Shown here in pieces: positions 54,031 through 62,728 of a stretch of 64,000 nt of DNA; the stretch's first letter is position 1; every line of letters starts with the position of its first letter. The notes under the pieces are model-generated. The model was given only the letters and a program-made list of their open reading frames with translations. It did not search any database and had not been told where the DNA came from. The stretch spans positions 496,001 to 560,000 of the forward strand of contig CAVVAE010000001.1 of the NCBI GenBank assembly GCA_963746185.1, given 5' to 3'. This stretch comes from CAVVAE01 sp963746185 (GTDB taxonomy: Bacteria; Actinomycetota; Actinomycetes; Propionibacteriales; Nocardioidaceae). The translations under genes were made by a program, and so were the position numbers.

Positions 54031-54525
54031 TCATAAGGACTCGATTCTTGTGATGAGGTCGGACAGATAGGAGAGGTTGCGTCGAAGCGGTCGGGGCGGC
54101 TGCTCGACGTACGACGTCAGAGGCTCGCCCAGCACAGCCCGTGCAGCGGTCGGGTCAGATGCGCGGTCGATGCCGTGGTTGGCGGCCAGCCGGTCATCAA
54201 TGACGCGGACCAGGACGTGGTGCACTTGATCGGCGACGTACTGAGAATCAGTGCCGTCGGTGAAGTTCTGCGACAGCCGGAAGAAGCGTGGGTCGAGCCC
54301 GTGGGATGGACCGGCTGATCGATGCAAGGGCGTCCAGATGATCGGGTCGGTCTCGTCGATGACCCCAGCCACGAGCGCGCCGAGGACGAAAAGCGCGAGC
54401 GTAGCCGCGATCACGAGTGCGGGCTCGGGCCGCAGGCCGATCCAGGCGGTAAAGCCCCAGATCGCCAAGCCGCACAGGAGTGCCCAGGCGATCCGCCTGA
54501 GCAAGAGCCCCCTCGTGAGCAGCAT
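54031..54525 (-). CDS. Membrane protein of the MoxR operon
   Basis: A 164-residue protein with two adjacent membrane helices (about 10-28 and 34-54) and a cytosolic C-terminal half ending RRNLSYLSDLITRIESL. No family that I can name. ATG 54525 overlaps the DUF4129 stop by one base (TGATG), so it is part of the same operon. Its position suggests a scaffold or accessory role with MoxR. Confidence 0.8.
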   Translation of the reverse strand: MLLTRGLLLRRIAWALLCGLAIWGFTAWIGLRPEPALVIAATLALFVLGALVAGVIDETDPIIWTPLHRSAGPSHGLDPRFFRLSQNFTDGTDSQYVADQVHHVLVRVIDDRLAANHGIDRASDPTAARAVLGEPLTSYVEQPPRPLRRNLSYLSDLITRIESL

Positions 54526-55286
54526 CAGCGCGTTTCCGAGTCGATCGCGGGGTGGGACGGGTGACGATCGTCTCCGGTGCTCGCGCTGACGAGTTCGCTC
54601 CGGAGTTGCTCCAGCGCAGCGATCGCACGCTCGCGATGTCCCTCGGTGAGCTCGTGCTCGGAGAACCGCGCTTCGCGGTAGAGCTCCGAAAGAGTACGGA
54701 TGGCGTCGACGCGTACCGAGTACTGAGCAAGCACGACTGCGGTGAACTCCGCAGATGTCTTGGTGGGGTCTCGGGTGAGCCCGGCCTGCTCGACGGTCTC
54801 CTCGAGGGCCAGCCAGCACCTCACGATGGCGTTGCGAGGCGAGCCTTCAACCAGGGCCGACATTCCTGCAGTGGTGATCTGCGTGAGCGAGCGCGTGAGG
54901 TTATCCTCGGCTTCAGTGTCGTCAGGCTCGACCTGAACGTCGGGTGCTGTCCTCGTATGCAGGGCAGCAAGACGCCGCTGAAGTGGGTGCCAGACCACCG
55001 CGAACAGCGCCAGTGCGGCGAGGATGAGCAGCACGTACATCGAGATGTACAAAGGCGTGCTCATCTCCACTTCGCGCTCTTCTGACGCGGAGCCAGGTGC
55101 GGTAGGGACGCTCTCCGTCACGGGGGCTGTCGTCGGCCCAAACTGAGTGGAAGGAGTGTCCTCGGCCCCATGCAGCACCGGTGTCTCGCCAGAAGTGGTC
55201 ACCCACGCGCCGAGGGCCAGGCAGACGACCGCGAGCAACACGGCCCACTCTGCTCCCCGTCTCATGCGTTGACGATATCCCTGCAC
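54525..55286 (-). CDS. DUF4129 domain-containing membrane protein
   Basis: A 253-residue protein with an N-terminal helix (about 13-28), a Thr/Pro/Glu-rich outside loop, a second helix (about 78-99) and a cytosolic helical domain. AIVRCWLALEETVEQAGLTR, TSAEFTAVVLAQY and LSELYREARFSEHELTEGHR are the DUF4129 signature. It is the first gene of the five-gene MoxR operon. GTG 55286 is used; ATG 55265 (MRRGAEWAV) is also possible. The transglutaminase-like gene often found with this set is absent. Confidence 0.87.
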   Translation of the reverse strand: MQGYRQRMRRGAEWAVLLAVVCLALGAWVTTSGETPVLHGAEDTPSTQFGPTTAPVTESVPTAPGSASEEREVEMSTPLYISMYVLLILAALALFAVVWHPLQRRLAALHTRTAPDVQVEPDDTEAEDNLTRSLTQITTAGMSALVEGSPRNAIVRCWLALEETVEQAGLTRDPTKTSAEFTAVVLAQYSVRVDAIRTLSELYREARFSEHELTEGHRERAIAALEQLRSELVSASTGDDRHPSHPAIDSETR

Positions 55287-55340
55287 TCGAACTGGAGTAA
55301 CAAACCGCCCGCCCGGTCGAAGCGGACATGCTTGCCCAGC

Positions 55341-56225
55341 TCACAGTCGGCTGAGCAACCTCTCGGCCTGACGATGAAGGGTTCCTTCCGGGTTGCGTCG
55401 GTGCGCTGGCTCGCCAGGTAACAGCATCAGCAACCAGAACATCGCGAAGAACCGACGGCAGCTCGTCAACCTCAGCTGCTCGTTGGCCGAGAGGTCGAAG
55501 CGGTCCACCAGCGCATCAACATCGACGCTGTCGTTGACCCAGAGGGAGATATGTTCGGCAACGTCAGCGATCTCCCACGCGCGGTCGCTCCTTCCGGAGT
55601 CCTCGAAGTCGACGAGGCGTATCTCATTACCGTCCCAGAGAAAGTTGCCGAGATTGCCGTCGGCTTGCGCGAGAACCTCTGGGAACTTCTTGGTGCCGAT
55701 CCCTCGTGCTTCTTCGCTCGCGATCCATCGGCTGCCTGCGGCCAACGCCTGCGCTGCCAGCGGGTCGTCGCCGGGGCCAGGTCCTTCCTCGACCCACTCA
55801 CGTAGTTCGGCCACGGCAGCGCCGGGATTCCAGATTCGCTCGGGAAGGTCGGCGAGCTCACTCGCGGGGACCGCTTCGTGCAGAGTCGTCAAGGCGGCCG
55901 CCAGCGCGTCAAGTTGCTGCACCGTTGCTGGTGCGTCGGCGCCGAGGTGCGTGCCCTCGACATACGACATGACGACATACGGAGGGTCCTCGTCGATGCC
56001 GCTGGCGAGCGGCCGGGGTGCGAGTCCGGGCCGGTGCGCGTCGAGCAGAACGAGCGCCCGCCATTCGCGTTCAGGCTCGTTTCGCTCCCAGCTCCGGAAG
56101 CGCTTTGTGACGGTTCCTTCACCGAACGTGATCTTGTGAGTGGCGGCGACTTGCACCCAGGAGACCGTAGTCGGAAAGTGCCGGAGAGGATGTATCACCC
56201 CCGTGTGAGGAATCTCCTTCAGCAC
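55341..56225 (-). CDS. APH-type phosphotransferase family protein
   Basis: A 294-residue kinase-like protein. KITFGEGTVTKRFRSWERNE is the ATP-binding region, VLAQADGNLGNFLWDGNEIR the catalytic loop (Asp and Asn kept, but the usual His is Gln), and LVDFEDSGRSDRAWEIADVA the metal-binding Asp. It belongs to the same superfamily as the gene at 45.9 kb but is not closely similar. The substrate is unknown. GTG 56225 is used. It diverges from a PAP2 gene, 32 bp apart. Confidence 0.85.
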   Translation of the reverse strand: MLKEIPHTGVIHPLRHFPTTVSWVQVAATHKITFGEGTVTKRFRSWERNEPEREWRALVLLDAHRPGLAPRPLASGIDEDPPYVVMSYVEGTHLGADAPATVQQLDALAAALTTLHEAVPASELADLPERIWNPGAAVAELREWVEEGPGPGDDPLAAQALAAGSRWIASEEARGIGTKKFPEVLAQADGNLGNFLWDGNEIRLVDFEDSGRSDRAWEIADVAEHISLWVNDSVDVDALVDRFDLSANEQLRLTSCRRFFAMFWLLMLLPGEPAHRRNPEGTLHRQAERLLSRL

Positions 56226-56257
56226 GATGTCGTTGTGTCAAGGGTGGGAGGGGTGGA

Positions 56258-57313
56258 ATGACAACGCCGACGAGCCCCTATCTCCAGAAATGGGTGGCGC
56301 ACACAAGTAGAGTCTTTGGTACGGATCGAGGAGAGGGGGCGGTCATGAGGTCAATCGGACGCATATCTCGCGAGCTGCTGCTGCTCGCGATTCTGTACGT
56401 GGGCTACTCGTTCGCCCGCCTGCTCGCCAGCGACGACACCCGCCTCGCGATCAACCACGCCTCAGATGTCGTCCACTTCGAGCGGTGGTGGCACATCAGC
56501 ATCGAGTTGTCGTGGAACTCCATGCTCGCCCAGCACGAAGTGCTCAGTATCTTCTCTGGCTACTGGTACGCGACGATGCACTACATCGTGACGCCGATCG
56601 TGCTCGTCTTGCTCTGGCGGCATTCACGGAGCCACTACATCCGGATGCGTCGGGTGCTGGTCGGCGCCACCGCGATCGCCTTGGTGGCCTACATCTTCTA
56701 TCCGACTGCCCCGCCCCGGATGATGTCGGGCTACGTCGACGTCCTTGCCACGACGTCTCACTGGGGCTGGTGGGGTGCATCCGCCTCCGCTCCGAAGGGT
56801 CTGGGAGGGCTCACCAACGAGCTCGCCGCGATGCCGTCCATGCATGTGGGGTGGGCTCTGTGGTGCACGATCGCTGTGATTTCCATCACGCGGGTGCTGT
56901 GGGTGCGCGTCAGCGCGGTGGCGTACGTCGTCGTGACGACCCTCGTCGTGGTGACCACTGGCAACCACTGGATCCTCGACGCCGTCGTCGGCGGAGTCAT
57001 CACCGCGGCCGTCTGGTTGGTGGTGCGGTTGATTTCGCGGGGACACGCTGAAACCGACTCGCCTCGGCATCTTGGGGCCCATGTTCCGCTGCCGCTGGCA
57101 TTCCCGAAGCCGCGTCAAGTCGACGACCAGCCCGTTCCCGCGTTACGCGAGTCTGCCCACGCCTTCGCGCCACAAGGGCCGGCTCTCACCCGTATCGCAG
57201 CAGCCGAGCGCGTGGTTGAACCTGAATCTGATCGGGTCGTTGAACCCGACCGGGTGCGCGTGCCTGACCTGGCGTCCAGTGCTGACCGGCTGGCCGAACC
57301 CTGTCGGACCTGA
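56258..57313 (+). CDS. PAP2 superfamily membrane phosphatase with Pro/Arg-rich tail
   Basis: A 351-residue protein with about six membrane helices. FYPTAPPRMM, AAMPSMHVGWALWCTIAVIS and GNHWILDAVVGGVITAAVWL are the three PAP2 phosphatase motifs. The C-terminal 80 residues are hydrophilic with repeats of the VVEPESDRVVEPDRVRVPD kind and probably disordered. ATG 56258 is used; ATG 56345 (MRSIGRISRELLLL), with GAGAGGGGG before it, is a good alternative. Substrate unknown. Confidence 0.88.
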   Translation: MTTPTSPYLQKWVAHTSRVFGTDRGEGAVMRSIGRISRELLLLAILYVGYSFARLLASDDTRLAINHASDVVHFERWWHISIELSWNSMLAQHEVLSIFSGYWYATMHYIVTPIVLVLLWRHSRSHYIRMRRVLVGATAIALVAYIFYPTAPPRMMSGYVDVLATTSHWGWWGASASAPKGLGGLTNELAAMPSMHVGWALWCTIAVISITRVLWVRVSAVAYVVVTTLVVVTTGNHWILDAVVGGVITAAVWLVVRLISRGHAETDSPRHLGAHVPLPLAFPKPRQVDDQPVPALRESAHAFAPQGPALTRIAAAERVVEPESDRVVEPDRVRVPDLASSADRLAEPCRT

Positions 57314-57350
57314 ACCACGCCACCTGCGCCCTTCGGCATCGGGGGTGATG

Positions 57351-58586
57351 TCACGGCCGCCTGAGGCCGAGCGTCAGGGCTTCCTCCCGGAGTTCATCGC
57401 GGACGGACGGATGTGCGGCGTGGTTGATCAGCTCGGCTGCCTGTTCATGATCGCTGCGGCCCCACAGGTCGGCGATCCCTTGTTCCGTCACGACCGCCGA
57501 TGGTTGGAACGACGTCGCCGGTTCGTCGATCATGGGGACAATCGTCGACACGTCTGCACGTGGGTGCCAAGATCGAAGTGCGATGATCGCCTGGCCGCCT
57601 CGCGCGTGGAGAGCTCCCACGATGAAGTCGGTCTGGCCACCGAACCCACTGTGTGGCCGTCCTCGCGCCCGTGATGCGTTCACTTGCCCGTAGAGATCGA
57701 CTTGCAGCGCGGTGTTAACCGACACCATGTCCGGATTGGTGCTGATCGAGGCAGGGTCGTTCGTGATTTCTGTACGGCGGAGGCGCACGCGGGGGTTGTG
57801 GTCTGCCCATGCGTAGAGCTCTGGTGACCCGAACAGGAACGAGGCCGTGATCTCGGACTGCGAGTCCAGGGTGCCCTTTTGCTCCAGGTGCAAGACGCCA
57901 TCGCTGATCATCTCGCTCCACACGCGTAGGCCGCGGTGGTTGACCAGGGCTGACAGCACGGCATCTGGTATGCCGCCGATCCCCAGTTGCAAGGAAGCGC
58001 CATCGTTGATGCGGCCGGCCACCAACTTTGCTATGTGCTCGGCGGCGGGGTCGATAACGACACCCGCCGGCGAGCTGGGCGGATCGGACGCCTCGACCGT
58101 TAAGTCGACCCAGTCCAACGGGATGACCCCGTCGCCGAGGACGAACGGCATGGTCGGGTCGATCTGCGCCATCACCAACCCTCCTCGCCGTCGTACGGCC
58201 TCGACCGCCGCTGGGAGAACGTTCACCTCGATGCCCATGGAGACCATGCCGTCACGGGGCGGCGACGTATGCAACAGCACGACGTCTGGGGGCAGGGCGG
58301 ACGAATACAGCAGCGGAACCATGGACAACCGCGCCGGGATGTAGGCGAGCCGAGAACTGCCGCGGGCACCCGGCCCGACGAACGGCGTCTCGATCACCAC
58401 GCCATCACGGTCAGGAACGCCCGGTTGGGGGTTCAATACGTGCAAGACGTACGCGTCCAGCGCTTTGTCGATCATCGCGAGCAGTGTCCAGGGCGTCGCC
58501 GCGTTTCCGCTCGCAACGATGCGGGGTCGCGAGCGCAGACTGTCCACCGCGTCGGCAAGCAGCTGTGAAGTCAGCGCGCGGGTCAA
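57351..58586 (-). CDS. Acetyl-CoA hydrolase/transferase family protein
   Basis: A 411-residue CoA-transferase-fold protein. ASGNAATPWTLLAMIDKALD at the N-terminus, LQLGIGGIPDAVLSALVNHR, VWSEMISDGVLHLEQKG and GFGGQTDFIVGALHARGGQA are family motifs of acetyl-CoA hydrolases and 4-hydroxybutyrate CoA-transferases. The expected catalytic Glu is in the SEMISDG-type region. The longer open frame to 58805 is antisense shadow of the CBS gene, so I place the start at TTG 58586, 16 bases after the CBS stop. Likely co-transcribed with the CBS gene. Confidence 0.87.
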   Translation of the reverse strand: MTRALTSQLLADAVDSLRSRPRIVASGNAATPWTLLAMIDKALDAYVLHVLNPQPGVPDRDGVVIETPFVGPGARGSSRLAYIPARLSMVPLLYSSALPPDVVLLHTSPPRDGMVSMGIEVNVLPAAVEAVRRRGGLVMAQIDPTMPFVLGDGVIPLDWVDLTVEASDPPSSPAGVVIDPAAEHIAKLVAGRINDGASLQLGIGGIPDAVLSALVNHRGLRVWSEMISDGVLHLEQKGTLDSQSEITASFLFGSPELYAWADHNPRVRLRRTEITNDPASISTNPDMVSVNTALQVDLYGQVNASRARGRPHSGFGGQTDFIVGALHARGGQAIIALRSWHPRADVSTIVPMIDEPATSFQPSAVVTEQGIADLWGRSDHEQAAELINHAAHPSVRDELREEALTLGLRRP

Positions 58587-58602
58587 CGCAAGATCACCAT
58601 GG

Positions 58603-59187
58603 TCACCGGAACCGGACCTCGATGCTGCCTGGGACGGAGTACGCAAGAGCAGAGGCGAGCCGGCAGTCCTCGTGGTCACGCGGCCCCTCCATGGTGACAA
58701 TTCCGCCGTCGACCTCCACACGCCAGCCATGCTCCGACAGGCGGATGAGCTCGGTGAGCTCCGCCTGCACAACGTCGTCGCTCCGGGCGAGCATGTGCAC
58801 GACATCGCGCCGGCTCACGATCCCGACCACGCGTGGACCCTCGGTGACCGGCAGGCTCTTGACGTGTGTTGACGTCATCAAAGCCACCGCATGGCTGAGG
58901 TCATCGTCCCTCCTCACTGACACGACGCAGCGAGTCATGACGTCCCCCACGACACCCGGATGCCGGTGTGAGGTCGCATCGACAGGGGTCATTCGGCTTC
59001 GGCCATCCGGATTTACAGCTTCGCGGATCAGATCTGCTTCACTGACGAGACCGGCCAGGCGGTCTTCGTCGTCCACGACCGGGAGTGCTGTCACCGTCAG
59101 CTGGTCCAACATTCGCAGCGCGTCCTTCACTGTGGTGTTGACTCGAACAACCCGGGCAGGGCTGGTCATCACGTCCCGAACGAACAT
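58603..59187 (-). CDS. CBS-pair protein with C-terminal BON-like region
   Basis: A 194-residue protein. Two CBS domains (about 1-60 and 78-140) start VRDVMTSPARVVRVNTTVKD and VGDVMTRCVVSVRRDDDLSH; both show the family VxDVM start and the GxVS loops (LAGLVSEADLIREA, VVGIVSRRDVVHML). The tail HGWRVEVDGGIVTMEGPRDH looks like a BON domain. CBS pairs usually bind adenine nucleotides. AAGGAGG sits five bases before the ATG. Two DosR/DevR-like boxes lie about 95-130 bases upstream, and mycobacterial CBS proteins such as HRP1 are DosR targets. Confidence 0.9.
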   Translation of the reverse strand: MFVRDVMTSPARVVRVNTTVKDALRMLDQLTVTALPVVDDEDRLAGLVSEADLIREAVNPDGRSRMTPVDATSHRHPGVVGDVMTRCVVSVRRDDDLSHAVALMTSTHVKSLPVTEGPRVVGIVSRRDVVHMLARSDDVVQAELTELIRLSEHGWRVEVDGGIVTMEGPRDHEDCRLASALAYSVPGSIEVRFR

Positions 59188-59280
59188 TGTGGCCTCCTTG
59201 TGCTGTGGTCAGGCGCTCTGGATCGTTCAGCGCGTGTGGCTCGTGGCAACCAGACTGGCCTGACCCGAAGGGGAGAGTTA

Positions 59281-59316
59281 GGGCCGCATGTCCCGGATTA
59301 CAGGGACCTTCGACTC
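59281..59316. promoter_or_regulatory. Two DosR/DevR-like boxes
   Basis: GGGCCGCATGTCCC (59281-59294) and GGGACCTTCGACTC (59303-59316) each resemble the 14-base DosR core GGGACTTTAGTCCC, with the GGG and CCC ends intact in the first. Their centres are 22 bases apart, two helical turns. They lie between the CBS gene and a divergent small gene. Confidence 0.5.
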
Positions 59317-59361
59317 GCCGCGGAGTGACGCAAGTCGCTGCGACTCCCGTAGAGTCACTGC

Positions 59362-59568
59362 ATGACTCACTTCGCAGTGCTGGCCACCTCGAGACCAAGC
59401 GGCAGCAACGCCGTACGACAGCTCCTCGACCAAGGGTGGAACGTGACCTGCAACGACCGGATCGTCGGTCCGGTGCTCTCAGTGAGGTGCACTGAAGAGG
59501 AGCGTGACCGGGCCTTGTCGGCCATTCGCGTCGTGGATCCGGGTGCCCAGCCGCTGGTGACAAAGTAG
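59362..59568 (+). CDS. Small hypothetical protein (68 residues)
   Basis: A 68-residue frame (MTHFAVLATSRPSGSNAVRQ through DPGAQPLVTK) with GC-rich third positions and no unusual amino acid bias, so it looks real though short. There is no recognisable domain. It diverges from the CBS gene, and its ATG lies 45 bases after the second DosR-like box, so it may belong to the same regulon. No clear ribosome site. Function unknown. Confidence 0.5.
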   Translation: MTHFAVLATSRPSGSNAVRQLLDQGWNVTCNDRIVGPVLSVRCTEEERDRALSAIRVVDPGAQPLVTK

Positions 59569-59712
59569 CCACAACACGTTCGAACTGCCTCAAAGTCTCG
59601 CTGACTATATCGGTGTTAGTGGGCATAGCGGTGACGCTCGGTTACTGTTAAAGCCGGTCCGGCCCGCTCATAGCTCCCGGACTTCCGAGGGAGTCCTTAC
59701 TGTGAGTCGCGA

Positions 59713-62481
59713 ATGGTAGACGGTCGTGGGCGGCCCAAGGGTGACGACGTCGAGTCCCTTGTTGACTACGTTGACTCCACTGTCGACACTCCTGTTGACG
59801 CCCACCACTCGGAGCCCAGTGCTGCGGACAAGACTGACCTCGCGGACCGTCGTGCCGCTGAGACGACGATTGCCGAAGAAGACGCCGCCAAAGCGACGAC
59901 CGATGTCGTCTCTCGCGCCAGGGAGGCCACTGCCGCTGTGGTTGCTGCTGCAGCCTCGTCGGCTGCGGAGACCGCCGATCGGGCGGCCGCCGCGGTTGCG
60001 GCCGAAGCGGTCGCCCGTGCCATTGATGTCGCTGCCACTGCGGTGGAGGCACTGGAGACGATCGCAGCTTCACTCCCTGCTGACGTAGACCGAGAGGGCG
60101 CCCAGCAAGCGGCCGCGAAGGTCGCGGCGGCTGTGGCTGCCGATGTCGTAGCGCGCTCGAGGTCGACAGCGGCGGCGGCGACCACGGTGGCGGCGGCGGT
60201 GGAGATCGCCTCTCAAGTGGCCGCCGAAGCAGCAGCAGATGCTGCGTCCGCGGTGGAGCTAGCAGCGACAACCGCCGCCGGCAAGGGTGGACGAGTGCCG
60301 GTTGCGAGAGTTACGTCGCCCGATGCCGGCCACGCCCTCGGCTCGCAGGGACGAGTGGCTGATCTGGCGGCGCGTCTCCGGGTCGTCGCCGCGCTGCGAG
60401 AGAGCGAAGAGCGGTTCCGCTACACCTTCGACCGTGCTCCGGTCGGCATGCTTCTGGTGTCGCTGAGTGATGACGAAGGGGGACGAATCCTGAGGGTCAA
60501 CCAGGCGCTGTGTGAACTGACAGGACGCACCGAAGCCGACTTGTTGGCACAGCACGACCGAGAACTGTTCCATCCCGATGACCGAGCGGTGCAGGCAGAG
60601 CTCTTCGCCTCCCTGCTGACAAACGGTGAGAACTCGGCCGAAGCGTCCGCTCGCTGGACGCATGCTGACGGCCGCGATCTCTGGGTGCGGGTCAGCATGC
60701 TCGCGGTCCATGAAGGCACCGACTCACCCGGGTACGCGGTGTGTCAGGTGCAAGACATGACAGGTCGCCGTCGGGCCGAGACCGCACTGCAAGTCCGGGA
60801 GGCGCGATTCCGACAGGCGTTCGACCATGGCCTGACCGGGGTGATGTTCCTCAAGCTGAACGGCGAGCTGCGTGAGTCGAACGATGCAGTATTCCGGTTC
60901 CTTCACAACAGCCAAGACGGTCTCGTAGGGCGCAGCCTCGACAGCTTGGTTCGCAAGGAGGACAGTGCCGACATCCGTACGGCGATCGAGGAACTCGTCT
61001 CCGGGAAGATCGACAGCTATCAGGCCGAGCATCGCTTCGAACGTGCCGATGCGACGTCCGTGTGGGGACTTGTCAGAGGCTCTCTGGTCCAGGACGAGGA
61101 CGGCCGGCCCGACTATCTGGTATTTCAGCTCGAGGACGTCACGGCCCGAAAGGAGGCGGAAGTCCGGCTCGCTCACCAGGCCTTGCATGACCACCTCACC
61201 GGACTTCCCAACCGGGTGCTCCTGCGCGACCACCTCCAGCTGGCTGCGCTCAGAGCTCATCGAGCCGGAACCTCTATTGCAGTCCTCTTCGTCGACCTCG
61301 ACGACTTCAAGGAAGTCAACGACACGCTCGGGCACGTGTTCGGTGACACGGTGTTGATGGAGATCGCAGCGCGGCTGTCGGGGTGTCTGCGGGTGAGCGA
61401 CACCGCCGCCCGACTCGGCGGAGACGAGTTCGTGCTCCTCTGTGAGGACCTCGCCGACCCTGCTGAGGTGAACGAGATCGCTGCTCGTGTTCTCGATGCG
61501 ATGGCGCTGCCCATCACCGTGGATGGCAGGCAGATCCGGGTCACGGCGAGCGTCGGTGTCACCACGGACACCGGAGTGGCCACCCCCGAGGAACTGCTCG
61601 AAGAGGCCGACACGGCCATGTACCAGGCCAAGACCAACGGCAAGAACCGGCACGAGCACTACGAGCCAGGCATGCGCGTCGGCGTCGTACGACAAGCAAC
61701 TCTGTTGGCCGAACTCGCGAGCGCTATCGAGTGCGATGAGCTCCGGCTGCACTACCAGCCGATGTACAACATCCGCACCGGGAAACTCGTTGCCGTCGAA
61801 GCACTGCTGCGATGGCAGCACCCGGCCCTTGGACTCCTGACGCCGGGCAGTTTCCTCGACGTGGCTGAAGGTCGCCCAGTCATGACACCGCTTGCTGACT
61901 GGGTCCTCACGACGGCCGCACTCCAGTCCGCCAGCTGGCAGCGCCGGATGGGCACTGCAGCACCGGACATGTGGGTGAACATGTCCTGTGACCAGCTTGG
62001 TCGGGAGCATTTCATCGGGGTTGTTGAGGGTGTTCTCGCGAGCACTGGGGTGGAGGCCGCGAAGCTCGGCATCGAGGTAACCGAACGCCAGCTGATCGGC
62101 GGATCAGACGCCGTTGCATCGGATCTGCTAGCCCTGCAGAAGCTCGGCCTTCGCCTCGCGGTCGACGACTTCGGGACGGGCTACGCCTCGTTGGAGTACC
62201 TGCGCCGGTTCACGTTCGACGAGATCAAGATCGACAAGTCGTTCATTGATGGACTCGGGCGCGACAGGACCGACACCGCGATCACGTCCTCGATCATCGA
62301 GCTCGGTCGGTCCCTCGATCTGGTCGTGGTTGCCGAAGGCGTCGAGACACAGCACCAATACGATCGGCTGCAGCACCTTGGATGCGAAGTGAGCCAAGGG
62401 TACTTCCACCACCGCCCCGCCCCAGCGCAGACCATCGACCGCATCCTGCCGGGCGCAGAGCCCGTTGCTCCGGTGGCGTAA
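59713..62481 (+). CDS. PAS-PAS-GGDEF-EAL bifunctional c-di-GMP enzyme with Ala-rich N-terminus
   Basis: A 922-residue soluble protein. Residues about 35-195 are unusually Ala-rich and charged at helical spacing, probably one long helix or coiled coil. Two PAS domains follow (about 230-355, FRYTFDRAPVGMLLVSLSDD, and 360-475, FRQAFDHGLTGVMFLKLNGE). The GGDEF domain (about 480-640) has HLTGLPNRVL, the intact LGGDEF (569-573) and the RVSD inhibitory site five residues before. The EAL domain (about 660-910) has VEALLRW (Glu696), DDFGTGYASLEYLRRF and a DKSFIDGL motif. Both activities could be present; ATG 59713 is used. Confidence 0.93.
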   Translation: MVDGRGRPKGDDVESLVDYVDSTVDTPVDAHHSEPSAADKTDLADRRAAETTIAEEDAAKATTDVVSRAREATAAVVAAAASSAAETADRAAAAVAAEAVARAIDVAATAVEALETIAASLPADVDREGAQQAAAKVAAAVAADVVARSRSTAAAATTVAAAVEIASQVAAEAAADAASAVELAATTAAGKGGRVPVARVTSPDAGHALGSQGRVADLAARLRVVAALRESEERFRYTFDRAPVGMLLVSLSDDEGGRILRVNQALCELTGRTEADLLAQHDRELFHPDDRAVQAELFASLLTNGENSAEASARWTHADGRDLWVRVSMLAVHEGTDSPGYAVCQVQDMTGRRRAETALQVREARFRQAFDHGLTGVMFLKLNGELRESNDAVFRFLHNSQDGLVGRSLDSLVRKEDSADIRTAIEELVSGKIDSYQAEHRFERADATSVWGLVRGSLVQDEDGRPDYLVFQLEDVTARKEAEVRLAHQALHDHLTGLPNRVLLRDHLQLAALRAHRAGTSIAVLFVDLDDFKEVNDTLGHVFGDTVLMEIAARLSGCLRVSDTAARLGGDEFVLLCEDLADPAEVNEIAARVLDAMALPITVDGRQIRVTASVGVTTDTGVATPEELLEEADTAMYQAKTNGKNRHEHYEPGMRVGVVRQATLLAELASAIECDELRLHYQPMYNIRTGKLVAVEALLRWQHPALGLLTPGSFLDVAEGRPVMTPLADWVLTTAALQSASWQRRMGTAAPDMWVNMSCDQLGREHFIGVVEGVLASTGVEAAKLGIEVTERQLIGGSDAVASDLLALQKLGLRLAVDDFGTGYASLEYLRRFTFDEIKIDKSFIDGLGRDRTDTAITSSIIELGRSLDLVVVAEGVETQHQYDRLQHLGCEVSQGYFHHRPAPAQTIDRILPGAEPVAPVA

Positions 62482-62553
62482 ACGCCCACGCGGACATCGC
62501 GGCAGCTCGTCTTATCCCGTGTTTGGCACTCACGAATCAGTCACATGCACGGT

Positions 62554-62638
62554 GTCCGAGGGGGGACTTGAACCCCCATGCCCTAATACGGGCACTAGCA
62601 CCTCAAGCTAGCGCGTCTGCCTATTCCGCCACCCGGAC
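62554..62638 (-). tRNA. tRNA-Leu (anticodon GAG)
   Basis: The reverse strand gives an 85-base class II tRNA. The acceptor stem GTCCGGG pairs with CTCGGAC (one G-T). The anticodon stem CTAGC/GCTAG holds the loop TTGAGGT with anticodon GAG, reading CTC and CTT codons. The long variable arm TGCCCGTATTAGGGCA is the class II hallmark, and the T arm GGGGGTTCAAGTCCCCC is complete. No CCA is encoded. Confidence 0.96.
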
Positions 62639-62728
62639 GTGGGCTTCACCGATCAGCCGGTGAGCGACGCACCACAATAGCAAAGACCGCGCCGACTCCG
62701 GCAATCGTATGGGTGCAAGATGGGACGT

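Noticed and set aside
59719..60271. Long Ala-rich stretch considered as sequence artefact or repeat array
   Set aside because: The DNA shows no exact tandem unit and the frame stays open into PAS domains, so it is protein sequence, not a repeat.
60724..62010. A 428-residue reverse-strand frame inside the PAS-GGDEF-EAL gene
   Set aside because: Antisense to catalytic motifs of GGDEF and EAL; no independent evidence.
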